From NCBI GenBank assembly GCA_016870135.1, contig VGCF01000020.1:1-13991 (forward strand): DNA of 13,991 nucleotides, read 5' to 3'. Under the pieces are notes generated by a model. That model was not told the origin of the DNA and made no database searches. It saw nothing but the letters and a program-made list of their open reading frames with translations. The number at the start of each line of letters is the position of its first letter. Position 1 is the stretch's first letter. The translations under genes were made by a program, and so were the position numbers. Positions 1 to 7,380 of the stretch are shown here, piece after piece. Origin of the DNA: Alphaproteobacteria bacterium (GTDB taxonomy: Bacteria; Pseudomonadota; Alphaproteobacteria; Holosporales; Holosporaceae).

Positions 1-31
1 TTCAGTCTGTAAGTGTTGATGCATGGGGGAT

Positions 32-1426
32 TTACGCAGGTACCATCCACCCACAGGCTGCCATGTACCCCAAAACCCCACACACGGCCATGGCCCAAAC
101 CCAACGCCACACATACGGTGCACGACGGGTGGGTTCCTCGATATACCGATAGACTACAGGTGTCACAGCCAGACAAGCCAAGACCATAAAAGTCTTCAAT
201 CCGTTATCCCACATCACCCCATGGCCACGAGACATGATCCACATGGTGTATAAGGGATAGTGAAGGACATACAGGGCATAACTGATGCGTCCAAAATAAG
301 TCATCACGGGACAAGATAAAAAGGCGTACGACCATCCTTTGTGTACAGGCTGGTGGGTATGACCCGGATCAACAGGCCCCTGGTCGGGTAAGGCACTGCC
401 CCCAATGATCAGAACAACCATACCAATGGTGGATAAAATGGCGGCCAAACACAAGGGAACTTCATGGGGCATGCTTAAACCACTAAGGATCAAACACCAA
501 CCCAAAACCGTCATAGCACTGTAAAACTGTTTTGCAGACGACACAGACCAATCGGTACACAGGCCATGGCTATGGACCTGCCTGATTGATGTTGCCGCAT
601 CAGTACGTTTCAGAATAAACCAAGACCATATCCAGCTTAGCGCCCCCAACGCCAAAAGGGGTACACTGGAACCCATCTCTAAAACGATCAACATGGTACC
701 AATGATACGCAGTAAAAAAATCGGTATTTTGTATCCACTCCATGTACGGGCCACGGTATTGTATGCCATGCCGATGCCCTTTATCCGTCCCCACGATAAT
801 GCTAATACAGCCCCGCTGAGCAGTTCCCAGGATCGGGCTGCAGGATGATAATAAGTTCGGCCAAAAATATCCTTGTGTTCATACCAATATTGCCACGACA
901 AGACGCACAAGATCAATAAAATCGGAATCATTATTTTTCGAAAAACAGCATTGCGTTTAGAGGCCACCATCACAAAGGGCATCATCACGTAAAATTGTTC
1001 TTCCTGGGCCAAGCTCCACAAATGAGCAAAGGGCATGATGCGTGAGTCGGTGGGAAAAAAATCCATTCCCAAGGCCAAAACCAGATTCATGACGCCCGAA
1101 ACCGATGCCGCCACCGTTCCACCCAACAAACGAAATCCGCTGGCATCCAGAACAAACCATCCCACCACCAATGCCACCATAAAACAGACAATCAGTATGG
1201 GAAACAATCGTTTAACACGACGGGCATAAAAGGATGTAAACGAAAATGTGCCATTGGCGTATTCTTTGGATACAATGCTGGTGGTCAAATAACCGGAAAT
1301 GACAAAAAAAATATCCACCCCCAACTGACCGCGAAACAGATTAAAACTGCTAAAATAATGATCTGCTATCACCAAAAGAATAGCCAAAGCTCTTAACCCA
1401 TCCAAATCTGGGCGATAGACAAACAT
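32..1426 (-). CDS. Acyltransferase-3 (OafA/YrhL family) integral membrane O-acyltransferase
   Basis: Polytopic membrane enzyme of the family that moves acyl groups onto cell-surface sugars such as O-antigen, exopolysaccharide or peptidoglycan. Using the ATG at 1426 it has 464 residues. It opens with YRPDLDGLRALA (4-15) and has the candidate catalytic His23 in ADHYF, DIFFVISGYL (38-47), the basic RRVKRLFP segment (69-76), WSLAQEEQFY (137-146, family form WSLSVEEQFY), about ten hydrophobic segments, and a closing RYIEEPTRR motif. There is no C-terminal SGNH domain, unlike the long family members. The frame is open up to a TTG at 1504, which would add 26 Ser/Thr-rich residues. I prefer ATG 1426 because the family motif starts right after it and a possible promoter (TTGACA, 15-base spacer, TATTTT, 1503-1529) would start RNA downstream of 1504. 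Neither start has a good ribosome site. The acyl donor and the sugar substrate cannot be read from the sequence. It diverges from dnaQ. Confidence 0.9.
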   Translation of the reverse strand: MFVYRPDLDGLRALAILLVIADHYFSSFNLFRGQLGVDIFFVISGYLTTSIVSKEYANGTFSFTSFYARRVKRLFPILIVCFMVALVVGWFVLDASGFRLLGGTVAASVSGVMNLVLALGMDFFPTDSRIMPFAHLWSLAQEEQFYVMMPFVMVASKRNAVFRKIMIPILLILCVLSWQYWYEHKDIFGRTYYHPAARSWELLSGAVLALSWGRIKGIGMAYNTVARTWSGYKIPIFLLRIIGTMLIVLEMGSSVPLLALGALSWIWSWFILKRTDAATSIRQVHSHGLCTDWSVSSAKQFYSAMTVLGWCLILSGLSMPHEVPLCLAAILSTIGMVVLIIGGSALPDQGPVDPGHTHQPVHKGWSYAFLSCPVMTYFGRISYALYVLHYPLYTMWIMSRGHGVMWDNGLKTFMVLACLAVTPVVYRYIEEPTRRAPYVWRWVWAMAVCGVLGYMAACGWMVPA

Positions 1427-1502
1427 GGCTTTTGGAACGGATCCAGTACGCCTCCCCTCATCAGTGGATGAATGAATAGAGGAATTGGTGATTGTTTGAT
1501 CC

Positions 1503-1529
1503 AAAATATCGAACTCAGACCTATGTCAA
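1503..1529 (-). promoter_or_regulatory. Possible promoter of the acyltransferase gene
   Basis: On the minus strand a perfect -35 TTGACA (1524-1529) is followed after 15 bases by TATTTT (1503-1508). The spacer is shorter than the preferred 17 bases, so this is only a candidate. If real, transcription would begin near 1497, which favours the internal ATG at 1426 as the start codon. Confidence 0.3.
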
Positions 1530-1634
1530 TATGAAAAAAATGATACCACAAAATGGGCTGATGCTCCTACCCGTATTGCATATTTTCAGGCTTTATTTCA
1601 TGGTAAAGGTAACACAGAAAATCCAAGACACCAG

Positions 1635-2276
1635 ATGCGTGAAATCATTTTAGACACAGAAACCACGGGTCTTTCTCCGTCCTCTGGCCATCGCATTGTG
1701 GACATTGGGTGCATCGAACTGTTTGCAGGGTCCCCCACCGGAAAAATATTTCAACAATACATCAATCCAGAGCGCGATATGCCGGCCGAAGCCTTTGCCG
1801 TTCATGGATTAAGCCATGACTTTTTACGGCCATTCCCCACGTTTCATCAAATCGTTCAAGATTTTTTAAATTTTATTCAAGACAGCCCTCTGGTCATTCA
1901 CAATGCCAAATTTGATGTCACGTTTTTAAACGCAGAATTAACCAGAGCCTGCGTCCCTGTGCTGATTAACCCCATTGTGGATACATTAAAATTGGCCAAG
2001 GCTCGATTTCCCGGTGCGCCCGCCAGTTTGGATTCGCTGTGTCGGCGATTTAATGTGGATTTAAAACAGAGAACGCAACATGGCGCCCTGCTGGATGCCC
2101 ATTTATTGGCAAAAGTATATCCTGCATTACAGGAAAAAACCATTTTAGAGTGGACAAAAAATCCTGTCACCAGAATGCCACGCAAACGTGTGGTCAAGAC
2201 AGCACGCATTTTTTCCCTGTCAGAAAAGGAACAAACCCTGTTTACGGCATTAAGAGAAACCCTGGAAAAAGCCTGA
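1635..2276 (+). CDS. dnaQ: DNA polymerase III epsilon subunit, 3'-5' proofreading exonuclease
   Basis: DEDDh-family exonuclease that removes misincorporated nucleotides as part of the replicative polymerase core. All three Exo motifs are present: Exo I DTETTG with Asp7 and Glu9, Exo II HNAKFD with Asp94, and Exo III HGALLDA with the general-base His149 and Asp154. These are the five expected catalytic residues. The product has 213 residues, about 30 shorter than the E. coli subunit. The exonuclease domain fills roughly 1-170, and a short basic tail, including MPRKRVVK, ends in a predicted helix that may contact the polymerase alpha subunit. That contact is inference. The ATG at 1635 sits immediately before the first strand of the fold. 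I see no clear Shine-Dalgarno sequence upstream. The gene stands alone, diverging from the acyltransferase and converging on a tRNA gene. Confidence 0.94.
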   Translation: MREIILDTETTGLSPSSGHRIVDIGCIELFAGSPTGKIFQQYINPERDMPAEAFAVHGLSHDFLRPFPTFHQIVQDFLNFIQDSPLVIHNAKFDVTFLNAELTRACVPVLINPIVDTLKLAKARFPGAPASLDSLCRRFNVDLKQRTQHGALLDAHLLAKVYPALQEKTILEWTKNPVTRMPRKRVVKTARIFSLSEKEQTLFTALRETLEKA

Positions 2277-2340
2277 GTTTATACCCATTATGACTTCATG
2301 TCTTGCCATAACCCTATCTTGGGGATCTGCGATGTTGGGT

Positions 2341-2361
2341 GTTTGGTTTCCAGAACCAAAC
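2341..2361 (+). terminator. Hairpin downstream of dnaQ, possible terminator
   Basis: GTTTGGTT (2341-2348) and AACCAAAC (2354-2361) form a perfect 8-bp stem with a 5-base loop. GGGTTTT follows, so the T-run is short and set off by three bases. It lies 64 bases after the dnaQ stop, between converging genes, where a terminator is expected. It is weak as an intrinsic terminator. Confidence 0.35.
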
Positions 2362-2449
2362 GGGTTTTGCATCAAGGATGGGGGCAACTCTTGAAATCAA
2401 GGGTTTATAATCCGAATGAATGGTTGAATAATGTTCACAGTATATTAAA

Positions 2450-2473
2450 CAATGTGATTGGCAATGTGATTGG
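2450..2473. repeat. Perfect 12-bp tandem duplication
   Basis: CAATGTGATTGG occurs twice head to tail with no mismatch (2450-2461 and 2462-2473), just downstream of the tRNA-Leu 3' end in the convergent gap. No function is apparent. It may be a replication-slippage product. Confidence 0.8.
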
Positions 2474-2494
2474 GAAATGGTCGTTGAAAAAACG

Positions 2495-2577
2495 TACCCC
2501 GGGAGAGAGTCGAACTCTCAAGTCCTTGCGAACAACGGTTTTTGAGACCGCCGCGTCTACCATTCCGCCACCGAGGC
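2495..2577 (-). tRNA. tRNA-Leu, anticodon CAA
   Basis: Reads as a full class II tRNA on the minus strand. The 7-bp acceptor stem pairs GCCTCGG with CCGGGGT, including two G-U pairs. It has a D-arm with GG, a 5-bp anticodon stem and the 7-base loop CTCAAAA. The anticodon CAA (plus-strand 2542-2544) reads UUG. A long variable arm (GTTC, loop, GGAC) is typical of leucine tRNAs, and the T-arm is GAGAG, TTCGACT, CTCTC. The discriminator base is A at 2495. CCA is not encoded, so it must be added by the CCA-adding enzyme. A run of six T (plus-strand A 2487-2492) begins two bases after the 3' end and may serve with the acceptor region in termination. The long variable arm excludes most other isotypes. 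Confidence 0.93.
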
Positions 2578-2615
2578 ATGATCTAATCATAACAGATCAT
2601 TCATTTGTAATACAA
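2578..2615 (-). promoter_or_regulatory. Promoter region of tRNA-Leu with an operator-like dyad
   Basis: On the minus strand TTGTAT (2610-2615) and TATGAT (2586-2591) are 18 bases apart, and the -10 box lies 8 bases before the mature tRNA 5' end. A perfect inverted repeat, ATGATCT (2578-2584) and AGATCAT (2594-2600), with a 9-base centre, encloses the -10 box. The promoter is plausible from its position. The regulatory role of the dyad is inference only. Confidence 0.45.
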
Positions 2616-2710
2616 GGGGGGTGGAAGCACCTTTTTTAGACGCCTTTAAGATATTTTGGATGCATATCCGCCCTCTGTTCCAGAATGTCACCGCCCAGAT
2701 GGTTCAGATA

Positions 2711-2740
2711 TTGACAGGGCCAAGTCTATGGCACAACAAT
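2711..2740 (+). promoter_or_regulatory. Candidate sigma70-like promoter of trxB
   Basis: A perfect -35 hexamer TTGACA (2711-2716) is followed after 18 bases by AACAAT (2735-2740), a 4-of-6 match to the -10 consensus. Transcription would start near 2747, about 24 bases before the ATG at 2771. This placement argues against the longer reading frame that begins upstream. Confidence 0.45.
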
Positions 2741-2770
2741 CTAGCCTATACCCCTGAATTTAACTTTTCC

Positions 2771-3841
2771 ATGACCGTTGAAACCCCTTCTGTGCTCACT
2801 AACCAGGACATCCTTAACACCCTAATCATTGGCGCTGGCCCTGCTGGATATACAGCCGCCATTTATCTTGCCCGATATGGACGAAATCCTGTGCTGGTCA
2901 CAGGCATGCAGCCCGGCGGACAATTGACCTTAACCACAGAGGTTGAAAATTTTCCAGGATTTGCTGAACCCATCCAAGGACCATGGTTGATGGACCAATG
3001 CCGGGATCAGGCACTGGCCTGTGGGGCAAGAATCGAATACGATACCATCCATACCGTTGACTTCAGCGTCAGACCCTTTCAATGTATGGGTGATGCCCGC
3101 ACCTATTACGCCCACAGCGTCATCATTTGCACGGGGGCGGCTACCAAATGGTTAGGTTTGGACAGTGAAACATTGTATCGTGGTCATGGTGTATCGTCTT
3201 GTGCCACGTGCGATGGTCGATTTTTCAAAGACAAGGATGTGGCCATTGTTGGTGGCGGAAATACGGCGGCAGAAGAAGCTATTTTTCTTTCTCAGCACGC
3301 CAAAACCGTCACATTAATCCATCGCCGTGATGCGTTACGTGCAGATAAAGTGTTGCAGCAAAGACTGTTTGATATTCCAAAATTACGATTGCTGTGGAAT
3401 CACAAAGTCGTGCAAGTTTTGGGGACAACCCAAGAAAACAACCCTGCCCTGCCAGGAACAGTCACTGGCATTGTGGTGGAAAACACCCTGAACCAGGACC
3501 AAGCCACTTTGCCTATGGATGGTCTTTTTGTGGCCATTGGACACAGTCCGAACACAGGTGTATTTCAACAGGCTTTGCCCACCGATTCTGATGGATACTT
3601 GCTCAGCACACCAGGAACATCGCACACATCCATACCCGGTATTTTTGTCGCAGGCGATGTCCAAGATCATGTGTATCGTCAAGCCGTAACCGCAGCCGGA
3701 CAAGGGTGTATGGCCGCCATGGATGCCGAGCGGTTTTTACAAGTGCACATGAAACCATCAGGCGATACCTGTTTGACTGTATCAGGCCACCATAGGTTTT
3801 GTCCCGCTATATGCCCCCTTCTATCTGAGGGGGGTCGATGA
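2771..3841 (+). CDS. trxB: Thioredoxin-disulfide reductase
   Basis: Cytoplasmic FAD flavoenzyme that passes electrons from NADPH to thioredoxin. From ATG 2771 it has 356 residues: FAD-binding GAGPAG (21-26), the redox disulfide CATCDG with Cys144 and Cys147, the NADPH-site GGGN (161-164) followed by an HRRDALRADK phosphate-binding segment, and a closing GIFVAGDV FAD motif before AAGQGCMAAMDAERFL. The frame opens upstream at GTG 2621, but those 50 residues resemble nothing in the family and would span the candidate promoter, so I use 2771. No clear Shine-Dalgarno sequence is seen. Family members usually stop soon after the DAER helix. Here about 33 more residues follow, with three cysteines, and the coding end runs into a hairpin (CCCCCT...AGGGGG), so the tail may be a read-through extension. 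accC begins 42 bases downstream, probably in the same transcript. Confidence 0.93.
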   Translation: MTVETPSVLTNQDILNTLIIGAGPAGYTAAIYLARYGRNPVLVTGMQPGGQLTLTTEVENFPGFAEPIQGPWLMDQCRDQALACGARIEYDTIHTVDFSVRPFQCMGDARTYYAHSVIICTGAATKWLGLDSETLYRGHGVSSCATCDGRFFKDKDVAIVGGGNTAAEEAIFLSQHAKTVTLIHRRDALRADKVLQQRLFDIPKLRLLWNHKVVQVLGTTQENNPALPGTVTGIVVENTLNQDQATLPMDGLFVAIGHSPNTGVFQQALPTDSDGYLLSTPGTSHTSIPGIFVAGDVQDHVYRQAVTAAGQGCMAAMDAERFLQVHMKPSGDTCLTVSGHHRFCPAICPLLSEGGR

Positions 3842-3883
3842 TAGAATAAACAGGGTTACTTTTTATCCATTTCAATCTTTTTC

Positions 3884-5260
3884 ATGTCAGAACTCATCAA
3901 AACACACCCGATTTCCAAGGTGCTGATTGCCAATCGCGGAGAAATCGCTCTGCGTATTTTAAGGGCGTGCCAAGAACTTGGCCTGAAAACAGTGGCCGTT
4001 CATTCCACAGCCGATGCCGAAGCCATGCACGTGCGTTTAGCAGACGAGAGTGTCTGCATTGGGCCACCCCCAGGATTGCAAAGTTATTTAAATATTCCGG
4101 CTATTTTAAGCGCAGCCGAAGTCACCAATGCCGATGCCATCCATCCCGGATTTGGATTTTTATCCGAAAATGCTAATTTTGCTGAAATGGTGATGGCCCA
4201 CGGCATGTGTTTTATTGGGCCAAAACCCCATCACATTCGTACCATGGGGCAAAAAGTGGTGGCCAAACAAACGGCCATTCATCTGGGTCTGCAAGTGATT
4301 ACGGGTTCCGATGGCGAGTTAGAATCCCTGGATCATGCCAGGTATTTGGGAAAACATGTGGGCTATCCTGTGCTGTTAAAAGCCACAGCCGGCGGTGGGG
4401 GTAAAGGCATGCGTGTGATTTGGAATGATGCGGAAATGGTTGAATTATTTCCCCAAGCCCAAGCCGAAGCCATGGCCAGTTTTGGGTATGCAGGCATGTA
4501 TCTGGAAAAATTCCTGCAGCGTCCTCGGCACATTGAATTTCAAATTTTGGGCGATTTGCATGGCCATGTGGTGTGTTTGGGTGATCGAGAATGCTCTATT
4601 CAACGCAATCATCAGAAAATATGGGAAGAAGCCCCCAGCAGCGCCTTATCCCCACAAGAACGGTTCCGCATGATGGATATATGTGTCACAGCCATGAAAC
4701 TGTTTGATTACTCTAGTTTGGGGACGTTAGAATTTTTGTACGAAGATGGCCAGTTTTATTTCATTGAAATGAACACCCGCATTCAGGTGGAACATCCGGT
4801 CACGGAAATGATTACAGGGTTGGATCTAGTAAAAGAGCAAATCCGTGTGGCCCAGGGATATGCCCTGTCCTTTCAGCAACACGATGTAGAATTACGGGGA
4901 CACGCCATCGAATGCCGCATCAATGCAGAAAACAGCGTGACCTTTTGTCCGTCTCCTGGGATGGTTGAAAGTTATTTGGCACCCGGTGGTCCCTTTGTCA
5001 GGGTGGACAGTGCGTTGTTTGCAGGATACCGAATCCCGCCGTATTACGACAGTTTGATTTCAAAACTCATCGTTCATGGTCAAGATCGAGATGAATGTTT
5101 AGCCCGATTACGCCATGCCTTAAACGAGTACGTCATTACGGGGGTGGATACGCTGTTGCCCTTGCATCAAAAATTGTGTGGGCATTGCGATGTCAAATCG
5201 GGTCATTATCACGTGAAATGGTTGGAAAACACTTTTTTACCTTTACAGGATGTCTCATGA
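3884..5260 (+). CDS. accC: Acetyl-CoA carboxylase, biotin carboxylase subunit
   Basis: ATP-grasp enzyme that carboxylates the biotin on the carrier protein AccB, the first half of malonyl-CoA synthesis for fatty acids. Its 458 residues are close to the standalone AccC length, so it is not the longer propionyl-CoA carboxylase alpha chain with a fused biotinyl domain. It opens with the N-domain motif KVLIANRGEIALR. It has the glycine-rich ATP loop GGGGKGM (170-176), the metal and bicarbonate site EMNTRIQVEHPVTE starting at Glu295 (with Asn297 and Arg299), and the C-domain with RGHAIECRINAE. The ATG at 3884 is 12 codons before the first conserved strand and lacks a visible Shine-Dalgarno sequence. 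The usual partner accB is not adjacent: trxB occupies the upstream position. The stop overlaps the next start as ATGA, which suggests coupled translation of the lipoprotein. Confidence 0.95.
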   Translation: MSELIKTHPISKVLIANRGEIALRILRACQELGLKTVAVHSTADAEAMHVRLADESVCIGPPPGLQSYLNIPAILSAAEVTNADAIHPGFGFLSENANFAEMVMAHGMCFIGPKPHHIRTMGQKVVAKQTAIHLGLQVITGSDGELESLDHARYLGKHVGYPVLLKATAGGGGKGMRVIWNDAEMVELFPQAQAEAMASFGYAGMYLEKFLQRPRHIEFQILGDLHGHVVCLGDRECSIQRNHQKIWEEAPSSALSPQERFRMMDICVTAMKLFDYSSLGTLEFLYEDGQFYFIEMNTRIQVEHPVTEMITGLDLVKEQIRVAQGYALSFQQHDVELRGHAIECRINAENSVTFCPSPGMVESYLAPGGPFVRVDSALFAGYRIPPYYDSLISKLIVHGQDRDECLARLRHALNEYVITGVDTLLPLHQKLCGHCDVKSGHYHVKWLENTFLPLQDVS

Positions 5261-5820
5261 ATTATTCCCTGCTCCTGTCTGTTTTTGCCCTGATTGTGAT
5301 CAGTGGCTGCAAACCCAGCATTCCAACATCATCAGGGTTAACCTATATTCAAATGCCAAAGGTGCCCATCGCCGTGTCTCAGATAGACGTCATTATTTCT
5401 CCTTGTGTGCATGAGGACAATCCTCTGATTGCCGTTCCCCTTTCTGTGATGTTAAAACAATGGGCCAAGGAACATTGGGAAGTGATTGGGGGGCGTCCAC
5501 GCATGACCATTGGCATCAACAAGGTAGATATTAAAGAACAGGTTCTGGTTTGCCCCACATCGCATCGCTGGACAGCCATTCCAAACAGCGATATCTACAA
5601 AGCCAGCATGATGGTGTCGTGCGAATTAACCGCCCCCAACGGGGAATCTATGGGAAAAACAGATTTTACCATTCGTTATGAACAATATGTGCCAGAACAT
5701 TACACGTTGGCCCAACGCAAAGAATTATGGAACCAGGTTTACGAAGGGTTGATCAATCAATTAACCACGGAATCGAACGAACATATTCCTCGCTTGTTGG
5801 CGCGTGCATCGTCTAGATAA
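5257..5820 (+). CDS. Small putative lipoprotein of unknown function
   Basis: The start ATG at 5257 overlaps the accC stop as ATGA and has AGGA a few bases upstream, so it is probably translated by coupling. The 187-residue product has a lipoprotein signal: a short hydrophobic stretch ending in the lipobox ISGC, with Cys18 as the lipidated residue, followed by Lys19. The mature part is about 170 residues, soluble-looking, and includes a QWAKEHW helix segment, a central GGRPRMTIGINKVDI strand region and a C-terminal helix with LAQRKELWNQVYEGLINQL. From memory, a similar layout occurs in uncharacterised alphaproteobacterial lipoproteins, but I could not check this. Longer in-frame starts back to 5095 overlap accC and would bury the signal peptide, so I reject them. 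Its place between accC and psd hints at an envelope role. No catalytic motif is visible. Confidence 0.8.
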   Translation: MNYSLLLSVFALIVISGCKPSIPTSSGLTYIQMPKVPIAVSQIDVIISPCVHEDNPLIAVPLSVMLKQWAKEHWEVIGGRPRMTIGINKVDIKEQVLVCPTSHRWTAIPNSDIYKASMMVSCELTAPNGESMGKTDFTIRYEQYVPEHYTLAQRKELWNQVYEGLINQLTTESNEHIPRLLARASSR

Positions 5821-5855
5821 ACCCCATGCGTGGAGCCACACACCACACACAGTCC

Positions 5856-5863
5856 AAAAGGAG
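5856..5863 (+). promoter_or_regulatory. Strong ribosome binding site that fixes the psd start
   Basis: AAAAGGAG ends 8 bases before the ATG at 5872. This is the best Shine-Dalgarno match among the rightward genes, and it settles the choice of ATG 5872 over the upstream in-frame GTG at 5830. Confidence 0.7.
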
Positions 5864-5871
5864 CCTTCCCC

Positions 5872-6585
5872 ATGATCAGTCGTAAAATGTTTGATATTAT
5901 GTTTTCCACACGCATTCACCCCAAGTGTTGGCCCTTTTTATGCAGCACCTTGGCCGCGACTTTGCTGTTTTCTTGGTTGAATTTGGGGTGGTTTATGGTC
6001 ACGCTGGGGCTGTGCAGCACCCTGTTTATGCTGTTCTTTTTTCGTGATCCAGCCCGCACCATATCGGATTTACCAGGAGGAATTGTCAGTCCAGCCGATG
6101 GCGTCATTGTGGAAATCAGTCAGCAAGCCCCACCAGAAGAGCTGGGCCTGTCACCAGAATTATCATGGACAAAAATTGGGATTTTCTTGTCCCCTTGGAA
6201 TGCCCACCTAAATCGCAGCCCCGTTGCTGGGGAAATCGTGGAAAAAGTATACCGTAAAGGTGCCTTTCATCACGTTGCCACCACCGATACGCGCATTGAC
6301 AACGAACGCCTCAGTCTGATTTTAAAAACACAAACGGGGAATACGGTGGTCTGTACTCAGATTGCAGGGTTTTTGGCTCGGCGTATCATTTGTGAATTCG
6401 ATGTGGGTCAAACCATAGAATTGGGCCAATATTATGGCTTGATTTGTTTCGGCAGCCGTGTGGATTTATATATACCTCTTGACTCTTGTCTGTTGGTTCG
6501 TCAAGAGCAGCGTGTTCATGCAGGCGAGAGTATTTTAGGATTTTTACCCCACACCATTATGGCCCATCACATCGAATCCATGTAA
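5872..6585 (+). CDS. psd: Phosphatidylserine decarboxylase proenzyme, short type
   Basis: Pyruvoyl enzyme that converts phosphatidylserine to phosphatidylethanolamine at the inner membrane. The 237-residue form matches the short class rather than the roughly 320-residue E. coli class. Two hydrophobic segments (about 20-55) are followed by FFRDP (56-60), SPADG with Asp76, NAHLNRSPV with His112, and FGSR (193-196). The proenzyme should cut itself between Gly194 and Ser195, giving a large beta chain and a short alpha chain whose N-terminal serine becomes the pyruvoyl group. The proposed Asp-His-Ser set is intact. An upstream in-frame GTG at 5830 is rejected because AAGGAG sits 8 bases before ATG 5872. 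psd lies 51 bases after the lipoprotein gene. In many alphaproteobacteria pssA follows psd; here a leftward tspO-like gene does, so phosphatidylserine synthase must be elsewhere. Confidence 0.93.
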   Translation: MISRKMFDIMFSTRIHPKCWPFLCSTLAATLLFSWLNLGWFMVTLGLCSTLFMLFFFRDPARTISDLPGGIVSPADGVIVEISQQAPPEELGLSPELSWTKIGIFLSPWNAHLNRSPVAGEIVEKVYRKGAFHHVATTDTRIDNERLSLILKTQTGNTVVCTQIAGFLARRIICEFDVGQTIELGQYYGLICFGSRVDLYIPLDSCLLVRQEQRVHAGESILGFLPHTIMAHHIESM

Positions 6586-6617
6586 TCTCAACATTTGTAT
6601 GAAGGGTATGTGAAGGG

Positions 6618-6629
6618 ATGGCGCGCCAT
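6618..6629. repeat. 12-bp perfect palindrome ATGGCGCGCCAT
   Basis: A GC-rich self-complementary 12-mer lies 33 bases after psd and is followed by GTTTATT. As RNA it gives only a 4-bp stem with a 4-base loop, so it is a poor terminator. It could be a protein-binding site, but there is no other evidence. The rest of the 6586-6774 gap shows no gene I can support. Confidence 0.4.
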
Positions 6630-6774
6630 GTTTATTCATTGACGAGTGGAATGACCATAATGGAAACAACAGGTGGATATAGAGATGATGGGGATAAAGA
6701 CGTCGGGTATATCCCAGACGACTGCAATGGGGGAGTCTCAGATGGTCATGCGCCCGATTCATCTCAAATGACAC

Positions 6775-7236
6775 CTAATTATACCACCATATGTAAACAT
6801 TCAGATAAACCGCAAATAAAACCCACCCCAAATAGGGAGCCATCAAAACAGACACCAGTCTTGGTGCCAGAACCATCACTATTCCGATCGTAAAAGCCAA
6901 CATGATCGCCACTGCCAGTGCCCCACCAACCCAGTGATAATGGAAAAACAGTGGCGTCCACATCCAGTTTAAAACCAGCTGCAGCATGTACACCATTTTT
7001 ACGATTTTTTGTGTTCGAAACGTTCCCCGCCAAATCAACCATCCGCACACCCCTATTAGGGCATACAATACTGTCCAAACCACAGGAAATACAACACTGG
7101 GGGGCGTCAAAACCGACCGATTTAACCCGTTATACCACAAGGAAGCATCACTGCCCGTCCATACACCCATACCTGAACCCAAAAGAATGAGTACCATGAC
7201 CCAGAGGATTAATCTTATATAGTGTTGTAGACTCAT
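6775..7236 (-). CDS. tspO: TspO/MBR family membrane protein (tryptophan-rich sensory protein)
   Basis: Relative of the mitochondrial translocator protein and bacterial TspO, which bind tetrapyrroles such as protoporphyrin IX and affect stress or pigment responses. From ATG 7236 it has 153 residues, a normal family length, with five hydrophobic segments. Hallmarks are WYNGLNRSVLTPPSVVFP (34-51) with the double proline, VVWTVLYALIG (52-62), and LQLVLNWMWTPLFF (85-98), where family members have QLxLNxxWSxxFF. Tryptophan is frequent, ending in IWWYN. The frame is also open from ATG 7278, adding 14 charged residues. I prefer 7236 because it begins just before the first membrane segment, though its GAGAAAAG ribosome site is weak. 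The gene is alone between psd (convergent) and the glycosyltransferase gene. Its ligand here is unknown. Confidence 0.88.
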   Translation of the reverse strand: MSLQHYIRLILWVMVLILLGSGMGVWTGSDASLWYNGLNRSVLTPPSVVFPVVWTVLYALIGVCGWLIWRGTFRTQKIVKMVYMLQLVLNWMWTPLFFHYHWVGGALAVAIMLAFTIGIVMVLAPRLVSVLMAPYLGWVLFAVYLNVYIWWYN

Positions 7237-7380
7237 TCTTTTCTCGTTTGTGGAATGGGGAGGTCTGCGCTCCCTCATTCATGCGGTTCAGTCTGACGTG
7301 CAGGCCAAGTGATGTGAGGGCCAAGCCCCCCCCTTATGAGTAACGCCATTGAAAATGGATTCCATGCGATCCAATCATCT

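Noticed and set aside
2298..2639. Rightward 113-codon reading frame across the dnaQ-trxB gap
   Set aside because: It runs antisense through the whole tRNA-Leu gene and its promoter, with no ribosome site and no protein-like motifs.
2621..2770. Upstream N-terminal extension of trxB from GTG 2621
   Set aside because: It has no family similarity, spans a good TTGACA promoter element, and the FAD-binding fold starts properly after ATG 2771.
3814..3834. CCCCCT/AGGGGG hairpin as a trxB terminator
   Set aside because: It lies inside the coding end of trxB and no T-run follows on either side of the stop.
5095..5256. Longer start for the lipoprotein inside accC
   Set aside because: It would place 54 unrelated residues before the signal peptide and lipobox. 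ATG 5257 gives a normal lipoprotein signal.
6544..6774. Leftward 76-codon reading frame after tspO
   Set aside because: It overlaps the 3' end of psd on the opposite strand and has a His-rich, shadow-like composition.
6618..6893. Rightward 91-codon reading frame after psd
   Set aside because: Its second half is antisense to the well-supported TspO gene, it starts within a palindrome, and the product has no recognisable feature.
7258..7274. GGGAG/CTCCC hairpin near the tspO start
   Set aside because: A 5-bp stem with no T-run, sitting between the two possible start codons. It is too weak to call a regulatory element.
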